From positions 1 to 64,000 of the forward strand of contig WKLE02000466.1 in the NCBI GenBank assembly GCA_014885115.2: a stretch of DNA of 64,000 nucleotides, given 5' to 3'. Position numbers and translations under genes: made by a program. The stretch is from Asterionellopsis glacialis. Lineage: Eukaryota > Bacillariophyta > Plagiogrammaphyceae > Rhaphoneidales > Asterionellopsidaceae. Below, one piece after another: positions 10,715-21,745 of this stretch (position 1 is its first letter; each line of letters starts with the position of its first letter). The notes below the pieces were generated by a model that did no database searches, had not been told where the DNA came from, and saw only the letters and a program-made list of their open reading frames with translations.

Positions 10715-12537
10715 AAAACAGTTCAAGATTTATGCACAACAAGAATAGATGATGATAATTGAACAAATAACATTTCATTATCACACACAGTTTGTTATCT
10801 TCTTATTAGCACTAATTTTTGGTTTCTTTTCTAATTGGTTTTCAAAATTATTGAAATCACATTGTCTCCAACCACATCAACATAGGCACCATCAATTAGT
10901 AACTTCTCAGGTAGGTTTACAATGTACATAATTTAAACTGTAATAGTATTCCTCCTCCTCCTGTGTAATACCCGTACACCATCAAATGCAACCCTTTCCA
11001 ATGATATCACTTTCAAATTTTGAATTGAATTGTTAAGCATGGCCAAAAATAGTTGTGGTGACTATGTCTGAGGCATAGAAACTACAAATTCAATTGAGTA
11101 AACATCATTGGTTTCTAAATCATCTCTTTTATCACCAACTGCCGTATCATCAAAACCATCATGAATAATCACCTCCATGTCCACAAACCCACTTCCATCC
11201 TCTCTATTAGAAATTTTTTGAGTTGATATTGTTGTTGTTTTAATCTTGGGAAATGCTGTGGTGGATGCTTTAATGATATCAGCAACTGAAAAGTTGCTTG
11301 CATTTCTCATGCCGTACACGTCAATTGTGTGTCAGTTAGCACCAACACACCCCTGTGCCTTGTACTCCTTGGTTTTTCTTCATTTCTTTGGTTGTCATGA
11401 TTAGCAACGTGGTGAGATGAACATGATACCATTCTGAGTAATGGTTGATTGTTCTGTATGGCAGTAGAGGAGGATATTCCCATTGTCGTCGTCCGATTTG
11501 TTCTGTGTCGATGTTTTGATGCTGCAAACGACAAAAACAAAGAGCTTGCGTAGACTTCTACGCACATGTACTGGATTTCCTTGTCTGTTATTGTACGTCA
11601 AATGTCTGTTTTGGTCAGGAAAAAACAAATGTACCAGTTCTACAGTTCTGTTACACGAAGGGGCTTTTTGGACTACCGTGACGTACCTTTCGTACCTGGT
11701 AGTCTAGCTTGCTCTCCACAACGAGTACCGAAACATCCGCAAACGTTTGTTAAAGCAGTCGTGGTTGAAGCTAGCCAGCCCAATGATCTGGCTATAAGTG
11801 TAGATTTCAGTTCTAAACTATTTCAATAATACCTGTAATGGCCGGCGGGTACCTTGGTCACTAGGTCCTATTCATGCCGAAAACTGTAGACTACACTACT
11901 GTACAACATTACATACTGGTATCATGGGATTCCAAGTGCACGTGCTCTTCATCGTTAATTAGCAGCATCCGGGCATGTTACCTGTACGTAGATTACTTCT
12001 TGAAGCTTTGTGGAGCCACGCATCTAGAGCGTTATTATTATATAATATCTCTTGCAACACTGTTTCCTAGAGGAGTATCTACCGTTTACTCGTAGGTCCT
12101 AGTTTACAAGGTTCTGATATCTGGTACCCGCTTATGCCCTTTTCTGCATCAGTTGGACTCTAAGAGATTACAGAACCAATAAAAATCCGAGAGTTACGAG
12201 ATAATACTCCGATGAAGAAACACACAAATACGGTAACAGCTATAGTTATTTATTTCTTCGAAGGAGCATTTTTAATGTTTCTTCACTGACCGAGTACTGG
12301 GTATCCATATGCATGTCGTAATATCTTTGTTTTTCTCCATACAATGCTGCCAACAAAAAAAAAATTTTAATGTCCAATAAGTTTCTGGTTTACTTAAGTA
12401 CAAATGTATTACAATTCAAAGAATGTTTCTGATTGGTCTGATTGAACCACGCGTTAGAGAGCTGAAGATTAAGATACTACGAAACTCGGTTCAAGTAGGA
12501 AAGTTTATACTTCATGGAACTTACCAGGTACTGACTG
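10715..12537. other. Gene-poor region, possible minus-strand gene fragment
   Basis: I see no firmly supported gene. Two overlapping minus-strand frames at 11062-11319 and 11307-11567 could be parts of one fragment. The first includes SVADIIKASTTAFPKIKTTT and an acidic stretch, and a possible 3' splice site (TTTGTCGTTTGCAG) lies just upstream of the second. Neither matches a family I know. CpG frequency rises to normal to the right of about 10.97 kb, marking the edge of the depleted block. Confidence 0.35.
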
Positions 12538-12688
12538 AATGCCTGGGTACAGAATAGTTCGTTCATTTCTACCAGGTACCTGGTACTTGTCTAAAATGAA
12601 CGAGAACCTCTACAGTACCAGGTACCTGTTTGAACTTACCTGGGTAGGTCCCGGTCCAACTTAAAACTACTATATCACCTACCAGTAC
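12538..12688. repeat. GTAC-rich spacer cluster 2
   Basis: Seven GTAC tetramers in 151 bp (12538, 12547, 12576, 12583, 12615, 12622, 12685), including two copies of ACCAGGTACCTG within about 40 bp of each other. It lies immediately upstream of the DUF6824 gene. Confidence 0.7.
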
Positions 12689-12911
12689 TGGGTAGTCCCT
12701 AGGTCCTACGTCAGGAGGGGCTACCCACTGGCATTATGAAATCTTCTTTTCGATATCAATGTACAGTATCGCCTCAAACTTCTCAATCAGAAATTGGAAG
12801 ATTTGCACTTTTTCTTTGCATGTTTTAATTCCCCCCTTCCTTCCTCTTTGTTATCTACTGTTTTGTTGCCATTTTTTTTCTTCTGCAACAGTCGCCCATC
12901 GCAACGTAAAT

Positions 12912-13586
12912 ATGATTGGAATTGCCTCGTCAAGAAATAATGATGCTCTCAGTACTCGAAATAAAACCAACAGTCAAACTGAATCCTGTAGCCTAGAATC
13001 AGCATCCTTGGACGTTCTCCCTTTTGGTGTGAATTCAGTTGACGTAATCCTTGGCAGAGGAAGGAGAATCATGAATCATGCAGGTAATAAGGAGCTGAAA
13101 AAAATTGTAGATTTGCACAAGGAGAAGTACAAGAAAATGATGAAAAGTGAGAAAACAAGACTTTCGAGAGACATTGTTGATTCGGTGCGAAAACGTGGGG
13201 CGCGTTTTCTACAGCTAAATCAGAAAAATGGCACGTATGAAGATGTGTTAGATTATGTTGCACGTGAAAAGGTTAGCCACCTTTTGAGAGCAAAGTCAAT
13301 TCAAGAGAGGGGTAAAAAACGAAAATCTAGAGCCAAGGTCAAGAAACATAAGAAATCACCCGTTGAAGACTTTGTTGACAAGGACTATTTAAACAACTTG
13401 CTATCAAATCAAAAGAATATATTTGCAGAGCTGACCGAAAGGAAGGTATTTGATGTAAACTTGGAACTAAATGAAATACATTTAGAAGAGGATGCGAGTC
13501 TTGAAGAAGCTCTGGACAACAAGGTAGCTGGATTTGACGAGATATTTCCTGATGGGGTCGAATCGATGGCTGGAAACATTTTTTAA
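12912..13586 (+). CDS. DUF6824 domain protein
   Basis: This 224-aa basic protein carries the DUF6824 domain that is greatly expanded in diatoms. The domain is at about residues 33-120: DVILGRGRRIMNHAGNKELK, then an RGARFLQLN block and DVLDYVAREKVSHLLR. After it comes a Lys-rich stretch (RGKKRKSRAKVKKHKKS), probably a nuclear localisation signal, and an acidic C-terminus. The function of the domain is not established; nuclear action is an inference. An upstream ATG at 12759 is in frame, but the intervening 153 bp look non-coding and hydrophobic. They also contain a pyrimidine tract ending TTCTGCAACAG at 12891, a likely 3' splice site of a 5'-UTR intron. I therefore chose ATG 12912. Confidence 0.75.
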   Translation: MIGIASSRNNDALSTRNKTNSQTESCSLESASLDVLPFGVNSVDVILGRGRRIMNHAGNKELKKIVDLHKEKYKKMMKSEKTRLSRDIVDSVRKRGARFLQLNQKNGTYEDVLDYVAREKVSHLLRAKSIQERGKKRKSRAKVKKHKKSPVEDFVDKDYLNNLLSNQKNIFAELTERKVFDVNLELNEIHLEEDASLEEALDNKVAGFDEIFPDGVESMAGNIF

Positions 13587-15697
13587 AAAGAAAGATAAGA
13601 CATCTTATCAACTCCAATCGTGAATACTTCCTGGTAGAAAGATAATAATGATAAATGATCTGACTTTGCGAAACTCAGGTATTCTTATTACGAACCAATA
13701 CGAAAAATGTCATATAGAAGCAAAATGTATCTTTTACCTTCAAACCATCAGAGAATCCAATAGGCACCGATGCCTGCTTCTTTGATTTCATTCAATCGTG
13801 CCCAAATGATGGTAAGAGAGTAAAACTCATTCGAATGTGCCCGCCCCCAAGAGTCTAGTGACTTTGCGGTGATGGTCAGCAATATTGATATTGCAATACT
13901 GATGGTTTAGCAGACACGACGAGGGAAGATAAATAGCTGCTTTTCCATCTGCTCTTCATGTTAGAAAAGTTACAATTGGAAGGTGTAATAATTTCCTGCG
14001 CCTTGCGACACGTGTTTCTTACTTACTTGAGAGCTATAGACCCTTATGGCAATGAAGCATCCTGACATTTGTGTTGAAGGCATACTCCCATTCTTCGCCA
14101 AGACTCGCAGGATAGCTCCAAATTTCGTTGAAAGTAGTGTTAGTTTGAGCGACTAGTATGCATGCAGTGGTTTTAGGCGTCATCTTATATAGTGCCCATG
14201 TGAGTGTGACGATACTCTAATTGCAATTGCCCTGGTGGTTGTCTAAAGCGAAGAACCTATACTTGTCGCTTTGGTGTTGCATCTTTGGGATCGTAGTGAC
14301 TCCCCTCCAGCTGCATGACACGCCTGGGCGAAAGTCCTCTAGTTGATGAGGATATTGAATGTTCCACCCCATCGATAGCAATATCTACAGCACCACCTAC
14401 CAAACCCACCTGGCATAACTGGACCAAGAGCCAGATTATATCTAGCACCAATGTCTAGGCCTCGATAACCTCCTGATCCATGCATGAAGGCCAAGGTGCT
14501 GGGGCTTGCAGTACGGTATGGCAAAGTCAGATAGCTTAGACTTTGAAAACGTAGCAAGCTCAACTCCGCGGAGCTGAGGATAATACGACCTACGACTGAT
14601 CCTAGGTCGCAGTTGCAAAAGGTACACAACATTTTATGGTACCTACTCAGCTAGGTGAAGCTTCGACAAACGACCTTTCTAGAGGATGCTCGCTCGCGCC
14701 AATGGGATACACCATGTAGCAGGAGCATGGCGTTTGGTAGACTGTTGGAATTTTATTGAAGACATCCTTGGTGTAATATGTATCCCCATGACCTGCTAAG
14801 CAGTTAATTCTCCTTGGATCAAATACATATGGGTGTTACTAGGAACAATTGGCGTTGTTGTTTTTTACCAGAAAGAACGCCTTGATCAAGAAAGCATTAT
14901 TTTTGAACCCCATGGTTCTCCCAAGAAGGCAACACATAATGGAATCGTGATTGTTCTACTAAACAAGTATGATGATGTTCTTTTGAAAGAAGCAAATAAC
15001 TACAGCTATTCCATTATCATTTGGTATATCAAAGGAGGAAAACTACCTTATTATGTGCACCAATGAGGAAGGAACTTTATTTACTGACTTTTTAAATGTA
15101 CAACCGTCCACTTTTTAAGGCTATTCGTTTTCGATAACAGAAGATTTTCTGCAGTTATGTGTTTGTCTTGTTTATAGAATGGTGGCAGTTAGTAATGATG
15201 CGAGATTTGTATTTAGCTGAATGGGTTGTGCATATGAAATTTTCTGGCGGGAAGCCAGGTAAAGACTTTAGAGAGTCGCATAATTTCTAACCAAGATAGG
15301 CACAGAAAGAACCAATTCAAATTTATACATTTAATTGTATTAGTATGCAGCTGATTATGTGAAGTAAATAACATTCCTATGGCAACAGACGCACAGTGCA
15401 AAATGGATCGTATTGGCGATGTGTGGATATACAAAAGTTCGCAAGAAAATCGTTCATATGAAGGCGTTTTGAGACTCAAATACGTACGTCTAGAAGTTTA
15501 TCTGAGAAAAAGTATGTGTAATATTTGAATCATCAAGGATTGGTCTTAAAAACTCGTATAGCTCATTCAAGATCCCAACAAGCAAATGACTCTTCAAGAC
15601 CACCCCTTCCTCCTCTAGCACCCTTATATCTATCATGTATATACTTCATCTGTCAGAGAGGCCATTTACCGTACTGACAGCAGACAAGGCGATCCTT
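13587..15697. other. 2.1 kb gene-free gap with hairpins
   Basis: No protein gene is supported. Short frames at 14257-14632 (minus) and 14833-15066 (plus, GTG start) show no family features. The segment 14250-14650 is GC-richer than its surroundings and contains two adjacent strong hairpins at 14559-14609. No tRNA or spliceosomal RNA signature was recognised. Confidence 0.4.
14559..14609. other. Two adjacent hairpin-forming sequences
   Basis: 14559-14578 (CTCAACTCCGCGGAGCTGAG) is a 20-bp palindrome with a single mismatched pair. 14586-14609 has 7-bp arms CGACCTA and TAGGTCG around a 10-nt loop. They are eight bases apart. Confidence 0.6.
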
Positions 15698-16771
15698 TTA
15701 TGAAGCCGTTTGTGTCGGTCGTTGGCCGTCTCCTTGTCTATCGGATCCTTCTCGTCTCCATCTATTATTTTCTCTCGGTCTAGGGCCTCGTCCTCCACCT
15801 CGACCACGGCCACGACCACCGCCTCGACCGCGGCCACGTCCTCCTCTATTATATCTACGTCCTCTTCGCTGTCCATTGAGTGCAACAGCTCCAAATGTCT
15901 CGGTGTTCAGGTTTCGTTCAGCTGCACCCCTCAGACGGTTGTCCACTCCACTTTGCTTGTCAAGTGCATCGCATGATATAGAATCGAAAAAGTCGTCCTT
16001 TTCGTAAGCAGCTCCCTCTGCTTCGTCGTCATACTCCTCTTCATCTTCTTTATTGAATTCGGCAAGGTTAGATTCGAAATCGAAATCATCTTGAGGAGTT
16101 TCAAGTCCTCCATCGATAACTCCACGTGCCTTACGGTTTAAGAGACTTGCACCTGTGCCGACAGCAGCTGCAGGACCTTTCTGTTTTCGGGGCCGCCGCG
16201 GTTTATCTCCGCCGCTCTTGTTTGATGTTTCTTTGGTGGCCTTTGATGGCTTGTCGCCTTGTTTTTGTTCCTGTTTTTGTGCCTGCTGCTTGGCTTCCTG
16301 TTGTTGTTTCACTTGCTCTGGAACCTCAGCCGATAAGATGGCGGGGTCTGCTGGAGGTTCTTCTTGTGTTGTTGTCGTTTCCTGATTTTCATGCACGTGC
16401 AGATCTTTGATATCACATCCTCGAAACAATAGGTAGGGATGAACAGTGTCTTGAGGTCCGACAAAATTACCCCCCTCGGTCTCTTCGCGACCTTCTGTAC
16501 CGAAGGAACGCACGTCTTGAAGTGCTACTGTGGCATCTGATTCGTTAATGGAATAAAGTGTCCCCTCGTATCGAATGTTCTTTTTGGAGATCAATGAGAT
16601 TCGGTTACCTGGAATGATTATTATTTTGATGGACACAACAAAAAACAATTAGGCCTCTACTGCGTAAAACTCTGTAGAGATTGTACCGGACTGATCTTGA
16701 CATGCTCTCCGACACGGAACAGATGGAAACAAACAATGCGGTTACTTACCGAGTAGTGGGTTCTGCGCCAT
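15698..16771 (-). CDS. LSM14: LSM14/Scd6/RAP55 P-body protein
   Basis: Two exons, complement(join(15698..16608,16750..16771)), give 310 aa. Exon 1 encodes MAQNPLLG and ends at a GTAAGT donor; exon 2 begins after TTCCAG. The splice restores MAQNPLLGNRISLISKKN, the start of an LSm14-type Sm fold that continues IRYEGTLYSINESDATVAL and VRSFGTEGR. The middle is Gln/Lys/Pro-rich. An FDF motif follows (PQDDFDFESNLAEFNKE), then an FFD box (KDDFFDSISCD) and a TFG box (NLNTETFGAV). The C-terminus is an RGG-rich RNA-binding tail. Proteins of this family repress translation and promote decapping in cytoplasmic P-bodies, with the FDF binding the DDX6 helicase. All signature boxes are present in canonical order, so the assignment is strong. 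Confidence 0.92.
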
Positions 16772-17485
16772 GATGGTTGATCAACTGGTGGCTTTCTTTT
16801 CCTGTAGTGAGGCTTTTGGGTTGTATACTTGTTTCGCAGATAAGCTTGTCTACGCTAGGAACCAAGAAGAAGTACCGTGACAGATGATTTTTGCCTTCGC
16901 CGAATGCTATGTATCTCTGTTTTTTTTTGGATCTCCGAGGGATCGACTCGTTGGGCAGCAGTCGGTGTTTGCCAAAGCTAGAGGTAGGCGTCCTACGCTA
17001 CCGTACAAGCAAGGTTGCTGCCAGAGCAACAATTGGGGCGACCTTGGAGTCGATCGTTCGAAAAATGCCGTCTGCGATGGCCTCTACGGCGCAGTCCATT
17101 TGTGCGATGGATTCGACTCATTTCTCAATTTTAACGGCTTGATTTTTGATTATTTTCACTCCCTCGTTTGTAGTTCTACACGCAGTATGATATATCATGA
17201 CAGGGAGATAGATTTATTTCTACTTTTTTGCTTCTTCTTCATCTGCTTGCTTTCTCATTTTTTTTATTGTTGAAGTACGAAGGTTTCAAGGTTCAGAAGA
17301 AGGCGTGTGTGTGTGATCATCATAATATTATTATCATCGATACCCCACCCTGCAACGACAACTTGAAAGCGAATTTCAGGATCAACACATCAACATAGAA
17401 TCAAGCTTTGCTGTAGTAGTCAGTTCCAGAATTCTGGTTTGATACGAAAAAATTAAGAAAATTAACAGTCATCAATTTGGAAATT
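16772..17485. promoter_or_regulatory. Divergent region between LSM14 and SDR genes
   Basis: 714 bp shared upstream region. A short minus-strand frame at 16998-17099 (33 aa, MDCAVEAIADGIFRTIDSKV) is preceded by a stop and has no support, so it is not called. No other structure was recognised. Confidence 0.4.
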
Positions 17486-18595
17486 ATGCGGAAAGAAATC
17501 CTACTGTTCGGTGTACTTGTGTTGGCCTCTGCGCGAGGGCTTTCCATGATGGCGACAACGCCCTCAAATCGCGTGGCAGTTGTTACAGGGGCAAGTAGAG
17601 GGATTGGCCGTGGTATTGCCCTTGAACTAGGCAAGGCTGGTTATACCGTATATGCCCTGGGTCGAAGCTCTCGTTCACGAAAAGGTCTTTTAAACGATCA
17701 ACGACAAGTGGCAGAAGGATTGGACTTGACAGTCGAGTCTGCCGCTGAAGCTATCAACGAATCAGGTGGTCGAGGTTATGGTATTCAAGTCGATTTAGCA
17801 GAAGAGGGTGCAATTGAAAAGGCATTGACGAAAATAACTGAGGCAGAGGGAGGTCGACTCGATGTATTGGTTTGCTCTGCATATTCGACACCTCTTTCTA
17901 ACATTAAAGGAGAGTTTTGGACTCAGGGCATGGACATGTGGGATACTCTGAATGGGGTGGGTTTGCGAAGTGTATATGAAACCTGCAGACTTGCTGCTCC
18001 TTACATGATTGAAACAGCCAAGCAGGCACCGGACGACAATGCAGCACCCCCTCTCATTTGTCTTGTCTCATCATTTGGAGGCAAGTCATATACCTTTAAT
18101 GTGGCCTATGGTGCGGGCAAGGCAGGAATAGATCGATTGGCTCAAGATATGAGCTATCAGCTTTCGAAATATGGTGTAGCGACCACAGCTCTTTATCCTG
18201 GTTTGGTTCGAACCGAAGCTAATCTTCAAATGGAAGTGGATGGAACATGGGATGAAGCAAGTGGTGGTTTAGATCTGAGCCAGGGTGAATCCCCTGGATT
18301 CTCTGGCAAGGCAGTTACCGCTCTTGCCTCGTTGGACAAAAAATCAATGATGGCTCGTTCGGGGAATGTTGAAGTCGTAGCAGAGATCGCCAAGGAGTTG
18401 GATTTCACTGAAGATGACGGAAGTATCCCTGCCTCCATTCGTTCCCTGAGGTATCTTTTGCCCAATTTTGTATTTCCACAAATCGAGAAAGAAGCCGGAA
18501 AGCCAGTGCCAGATTGGATAAGAAATAATGTGCCCGATCTACTTGTACCTTGGTCAACATTTTCTTCTGGGCCACCACGTACGTTGAACATTTGA
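17486..18595 (+). CDS. Short-chain dehydrogenase/reductase, DHRS1-like
   Basis: This is an NAD(P)-dependent oxidoreductase of the SDR superfamily, 369 aa from ATG 17486; a frame extends upstream only to a TTG at 17477. The N-terminus (ILLFGVLVLASARGLSMMAT) is hydrophobic and may be a signal or membrane anchor. The cofactor motif is VAVVTGASRGIGRGIALELG. The NAG-equivalent region is DVLVCSAYS, a catalytic Ser lies in LVSSFGG, and the active-site YxxxK is YGAGKAGIDRL. The segment ALYPGLVRTE follows, as in DHRS1-type enzymes. The family is certain. The substrate cannot be read from sequence; DHRS1 relatives reduce steroids and xenobiotic carbonyls. Confidence 0.88.
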   Translation: MRKEILLFGVLVLASARGLSMMATTPSNRVAVVTGASRGIGRGIALELGKAGYTVYALGRSSRSRKGLLNDQRQVAEGLDLTVESAAEAINESGGRGYGIQVDLAEEGAIEKALTKITEAEGGRLDVLVCSAYSTPLSNIKGEFWTQGMDMWDTLNGVGLRSVYETCRLAAPYMIETAKQAPDDNAAPPLICLVSSFGGKSYTFNVAYGAGKAGIDRLAQDMSYQLSKYGVATTALYPGLVRTEANLQMEVDGTWDEASGGLDLSQGESPGFSGKAVTALASLDKKSMMARSGNVEVVAEIAKELDFTEDDGSIPASIRSLRYLLPNFVFPQIEKEAGKPVPDWIRNNVPDLLVPWSTFSSGPPRTLNI

Positions 18596-18709
18596 ATGGT
18601 ATTGCCGTCTTTTCAGAATGTAGAAAATTTTATCAATTCTCACAATTTTGTATGTTCCATTCATCATTGCTTTCATTGACTCCATTTTTATATACAGCCG
18701 AAATGGACA

Positions 18710-19020
18710 CTAGATGAACTCCTGTTCTTTTGCCATTGATGATGAAAATAGTGGCATTGAACTTGTGGTCAACTCCAACAGAATGCCCAAAATATTACAA
18801 GTTTTTAATTTTTTTAAATGATCACAAGCTTGCAATATTTTATTGTTCGTTTCATCACAAACATTTTTTTCATTTCCGTCTTTACTCCCAGTCCCCACTG
18901 GGAAAATAAGTCGGCCACCCAAAGCTGTTGTAAGTATGCAATGGCGCCAGTGTGTTTCATAAGAGATTTCAGTAGTCTAGCTAGCTCTAGTGTACCCCAA
19001 AAATTGATTTGGAATGCCAA
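18710..19020 (-). pseudogene. Possible SDR gene fragment
   Basis: On the minus strand, the frame beginning at 19020 (TTG, no ATG) reads FQINFWGTLELARLLKSLMK then HTGAIAY, which resembles the central NFFGTxELTRxxLP...GAIVxVSS part of a classical SDR. The continuation GGRLIFPVGTGS appears only in another frame (around 18870-18920), so a frameshift would be needed. Neither the cofactor motif nor the YxxxK site is present. It could be a decayed duplicate of an SDR of a different subfamily than the intact gene at 17486-18595, or chance similarity. Confidence 0.3.
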
Positions 19021-19367
19021 GGTAAAAATAAGTGTACAGGATTTACCAGGTACTGTTTCAGGTAGGATTATACTTGTTTCACAGTATCAGTTAACGGCTA
19101 TTTACCGGACTTTAGGTCTTTCTGTTTACTGACATCATCGAAGCATCAATCAACGCCCACAACCCGCAACACAATATTTTTTCCATCAGATCACTCGAAC
19201 TCGCATCACATCAGGCGAGACAACACTGACAAAGGGCTTGGATAACAACCTCCACAACTAAGACAATCCGTCTCACAATACTGCAACGCAGTCAATAAAT
19301 CCGTTTCAAGCACCAAGTCTTCAGTGATTTTTAGCTACTATTACTTTCCATCGAAATCTCCTTTCCA

Positions 19368-19928
19368 ATGAGCCGTCTACTAATTTGCTTCTTTCTTTCC
19401 TTTGCGATGGTGCAATCTTTAACTGGGGCATTTTCCCCGGTTAAATCAAATTCTCGCCCTTCTGTACGTCTTCAAAATGGATTATTTGGTGGATTATTTG
19501 GAGATTCTAAACCGGTAGATCCTGATGCTCCAAACAGGTTTTTGGAGATTCCTGCCAAGTCTATCAAACCAGGTCCTCTTCGTTTCTTTCTTGGCGTTTA
19601 TTTGGTGGGAGAACAGAACAAGCCAGAGCCAGGAGCATGGCAAGCAAATACAAATGCTGGTGATGACATTCTCGAATTGTATTACCAGGATGGAAGTGCC
19701 AAGACTACGATAGGTCTATCAGAATATGGTGTAACATTTGATAGGTATGGAGCGCCCTCCCTGCAGTACCTTTTACAAGAAAGTGTCTTGTTACATGGCA
19801 TCCTTGATGAATTGAATAGTCTTGCATTCCTCGAAGATGTGGAAGAAGAGAAAAGACTAATCCGTATCGCAGATCCTGGAGATGCCATTGACAAGGCAAG
19901 GGAGAAATTACCAGCTAGAAAAGAATGA
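19368..19928 (+). CDS. Plastid-targeted protein, copy A of a tandem pair
   Basis: This 186-aa single-exon gene starts with a clear signal peptide (MSRLLICFFLSFAMVQSLTG) and then AFSP, an ASAFAP-type cleavage site followed by a basic transit segment (VKSNSRPSVR), so import into the secondary plastid is likely. The mature part begins with FLEIPAKSIKPGPLRFFLGVYL, then ELYYQDGSAKTTIGLSEYGV, YLLQESVLLHGILDEL and RLIRIADPGDAIDKAREKL. These blocks are shared in order with the gene at 20784-21476. I do not recognise the family and see no catalytic motif. Confidence 0.78.
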   Translation: MSRLLICFFLSFAMVQSLTGAFSPVKSNSRPSVRLQNGLFGGLFGDSKPVDPDAPNRFLEIPAKSIKPGPLRFFLGVYLVGEQNKPEPGAWQANTNAGDDILELYYQDGSAKTTIGLSEYGVTFDRYGAPSLQYLLQESVLLHGILDELNSLAFLEDVEEEKRLIRIADPGDAIDKAREKLPARKE

Positions 19929-20783
19929 AAAGTGAAGGAAATATTGCACGATAGTGATGGTGGCGGTTATCATGGATGCCGACAAAACTTGAGAAAAGTA
20001 GACTACAGTGATGAAATCTTATTGTAAAGATGAATGGAATTTGGGAATTCTATCTAAGGTTCTAAATAAAAGTTCATCCTTTGAAACTCCCCGCTCCAAT
20101 GTTTTTCATTGGCACATATTTCAACAGATTTGTTGAAATTGGCAGTGGACATAAAATTTGTTGAGAGGCTTGAAAGTTTTAGACCTCTACCAAATCAGTT
20201 TCATTGAGTTCTAAGGCAAGCAGCCAGCTAGTTCAATAACATTTTTTCCTCTCCTTCGTTGATTAGTCTAGTCCTCTAGAGAAGAGAAATGCTAGTTAGT
20301 AGTGGTATCTCTTGAATCCATCAGCATCCGATATCTTTGTACTTGTATACTGTATCAGGGATACCAACTACTGTATATATGTAAACAAACTGTATATAAG
20401 ACAATACATCAGTCAAAACCGCCCGTCAGTCATCCGCTCTTGGGCCTTGATTGTCATGGTGAGTCAGTCTCCGTTGTTTGTCGGAGTTTTTCTACGCGGG
20501 CATATACCAAAATTGGCGTAGAGACTTCCATTGGTGTGAGGTTTTTAGATGCCACCTTATGTCGTGTTCTGCTCACTCAGTTGATGGACGACACGTTAAT
20601 TCACATAGCTGTTGTTTTCCTCCCTTGCTGTTTTGTTCTACAGTCCCCACCACGCACCTGACACCACATAGCAAACGACACATCATATCAATAGATACCG
20701 TTTTATCACTTTTAGGTTATTCGAAATCAAGTAGCATAAGCTTATCAAGGCACATTTCGATTATTTCATTAACAGATTATACA

Positions 20784-21476
20784 ATGTTGGAGATGATCAA
20801 TAAGAAAAGTACAGTCATCGTGACCTTGCTGTCGATGATCTGCATGACAACGTCTGTGCAAGCCTTTATTTCAACTCCCATGAAATCTTTTGTCAGTAAA
20901 GGCGTTGTTGTAGGTGCACCATGTGGTTCTGAGTCTCAGAATAGCCAAACAATGAGGGCATCATCATCAGCAGCCTTACAGATGGGTTTTCTAGATGACA
21001 TTGGTAAATTTTTCAATGAAATGAGTGGCGGAGACAACGAAGGTAATGATGACGATAGCGACGATGAAGAAGCCTCCATACCAACGTCACCGATCCTTTC
21101 GATTCCAGCAGAATCTGTGAAACAGGGTGGTCTTCGTTTGTATTTGACATTTTATCTCATGGGGATGCAAAATACTCCTGAAAAGGGTAGTTGGAGGACA
21201 AGTCAACCTGATGAAAATTATTCAATCGAATTATACTACCAAGATATGACAGGTGCATTGGCGATCCGTTTGTTGGAAAAAGAAATCAGGTTGGAAAGGA
21301 TGGGTCAAACCCCTTCTAACAAGTATTTGATGCAAGAATCCGTAATAGTGCAAGGGATTTTAGATGAATTGGATACATGTCTCACAGAGGGTAATGCTAA
21401 ACCTACTGACCGACTTATCCAATTACAACAACCTGATGCCCTGGAGAAGGCACGTGATTCTATTTCATTCGGATAA
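20784..21476 (+). CDS. Plastid-targeted protein, copy B of a tandem pair
   Basis: 230 aa from ATG 20784; the frame is open far upstream, but only to a TTG at 20478, and the upstream part is not protein-like. The signal peptide is VIVTLLSMICMTTSVQAF (with VQAF as the cleavage motif). A Ser/Met/Lys-rich transit region and an acidic linker (GGDNEGNDDDSDDEE) follow. The conserved part has SIPAESVKQGGLRLYLTFYL, then ELYYQDMTGALAIRLL, YLMQESVIVQGILDELD and RLIQLQQPDALEKARD. It is clearly a paralogue of the gene 0.86 kb upstream on the same strand; the acidic linker is specific to this copy. Function unknown. Confidence 0.78.
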   Translation: MLEMINKKSTVIVTLLSMICMTTSVQAFISTPMKSFVSKGVVVGAPCGSESQNSQTMRASSSAALQMGFLDDIGKFFNEMSGGDNEGNDDDSDDEEASIPTSPILSIPAESVKQGGLRLYLTFYLMGMQNTPEKGSWRTSQPDENYSIELYYQDMTGALAIRLLEKEIRLERMGQTPSNKYLMQESVIVQGILDELDTCLTEGNAKPTDRLIQLQQPDALEKARDSISFG

Positions 21477-21745
21477 AAGTCACGAGAAGGAGTAAAACAT
21501 TGCGTGAAAAGATTCCTTAGTTGGATTAAGACACCTGCTGAGACACCTCATTGTGTGGTAAAATGACATGGGATACCTTTGCATTTGCTCAGTCATGACG
21601 GTAACAACAACACCAAAAAATGGAGACTATTGTTAACTAAGCCTGTACATAAGCATTCGTATAATGATGATGTATTTATTTAGCCATTCTACTTATTTGA
21701 GATTTTGTACATGTGGCCTTTCCTCATCCTCTCTGCACCCAATTT

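Noticed and set aside
11062..11567. Possible minus-strand two-exon gene
   Set aside because: Frames overlap without a convincing junction, and neither fragment resembles a known family; kept only as a note in the region entry.
14833..15066. Plus-strand 77-aa frame
   Set aside because: It starts with GTG, has no ATG, no homology that I can see and no splice context.
16998..17099. Minus-strand 33-aa frame with a helical peptide
   Set aside because: A stop lies just upstream, it is very short and it lies in a promoter region; there is no independent support.
17477..17485. TTG as start of the SDR gene
   Set aside because: Eukaryotic genes use ATG; the first in-frame ATG at 17486 is preferred. 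The same reasoning moved the starts of the ZEP, GT61, copy-B plastid, CCCH and 803-aa genes to internal ATGs.
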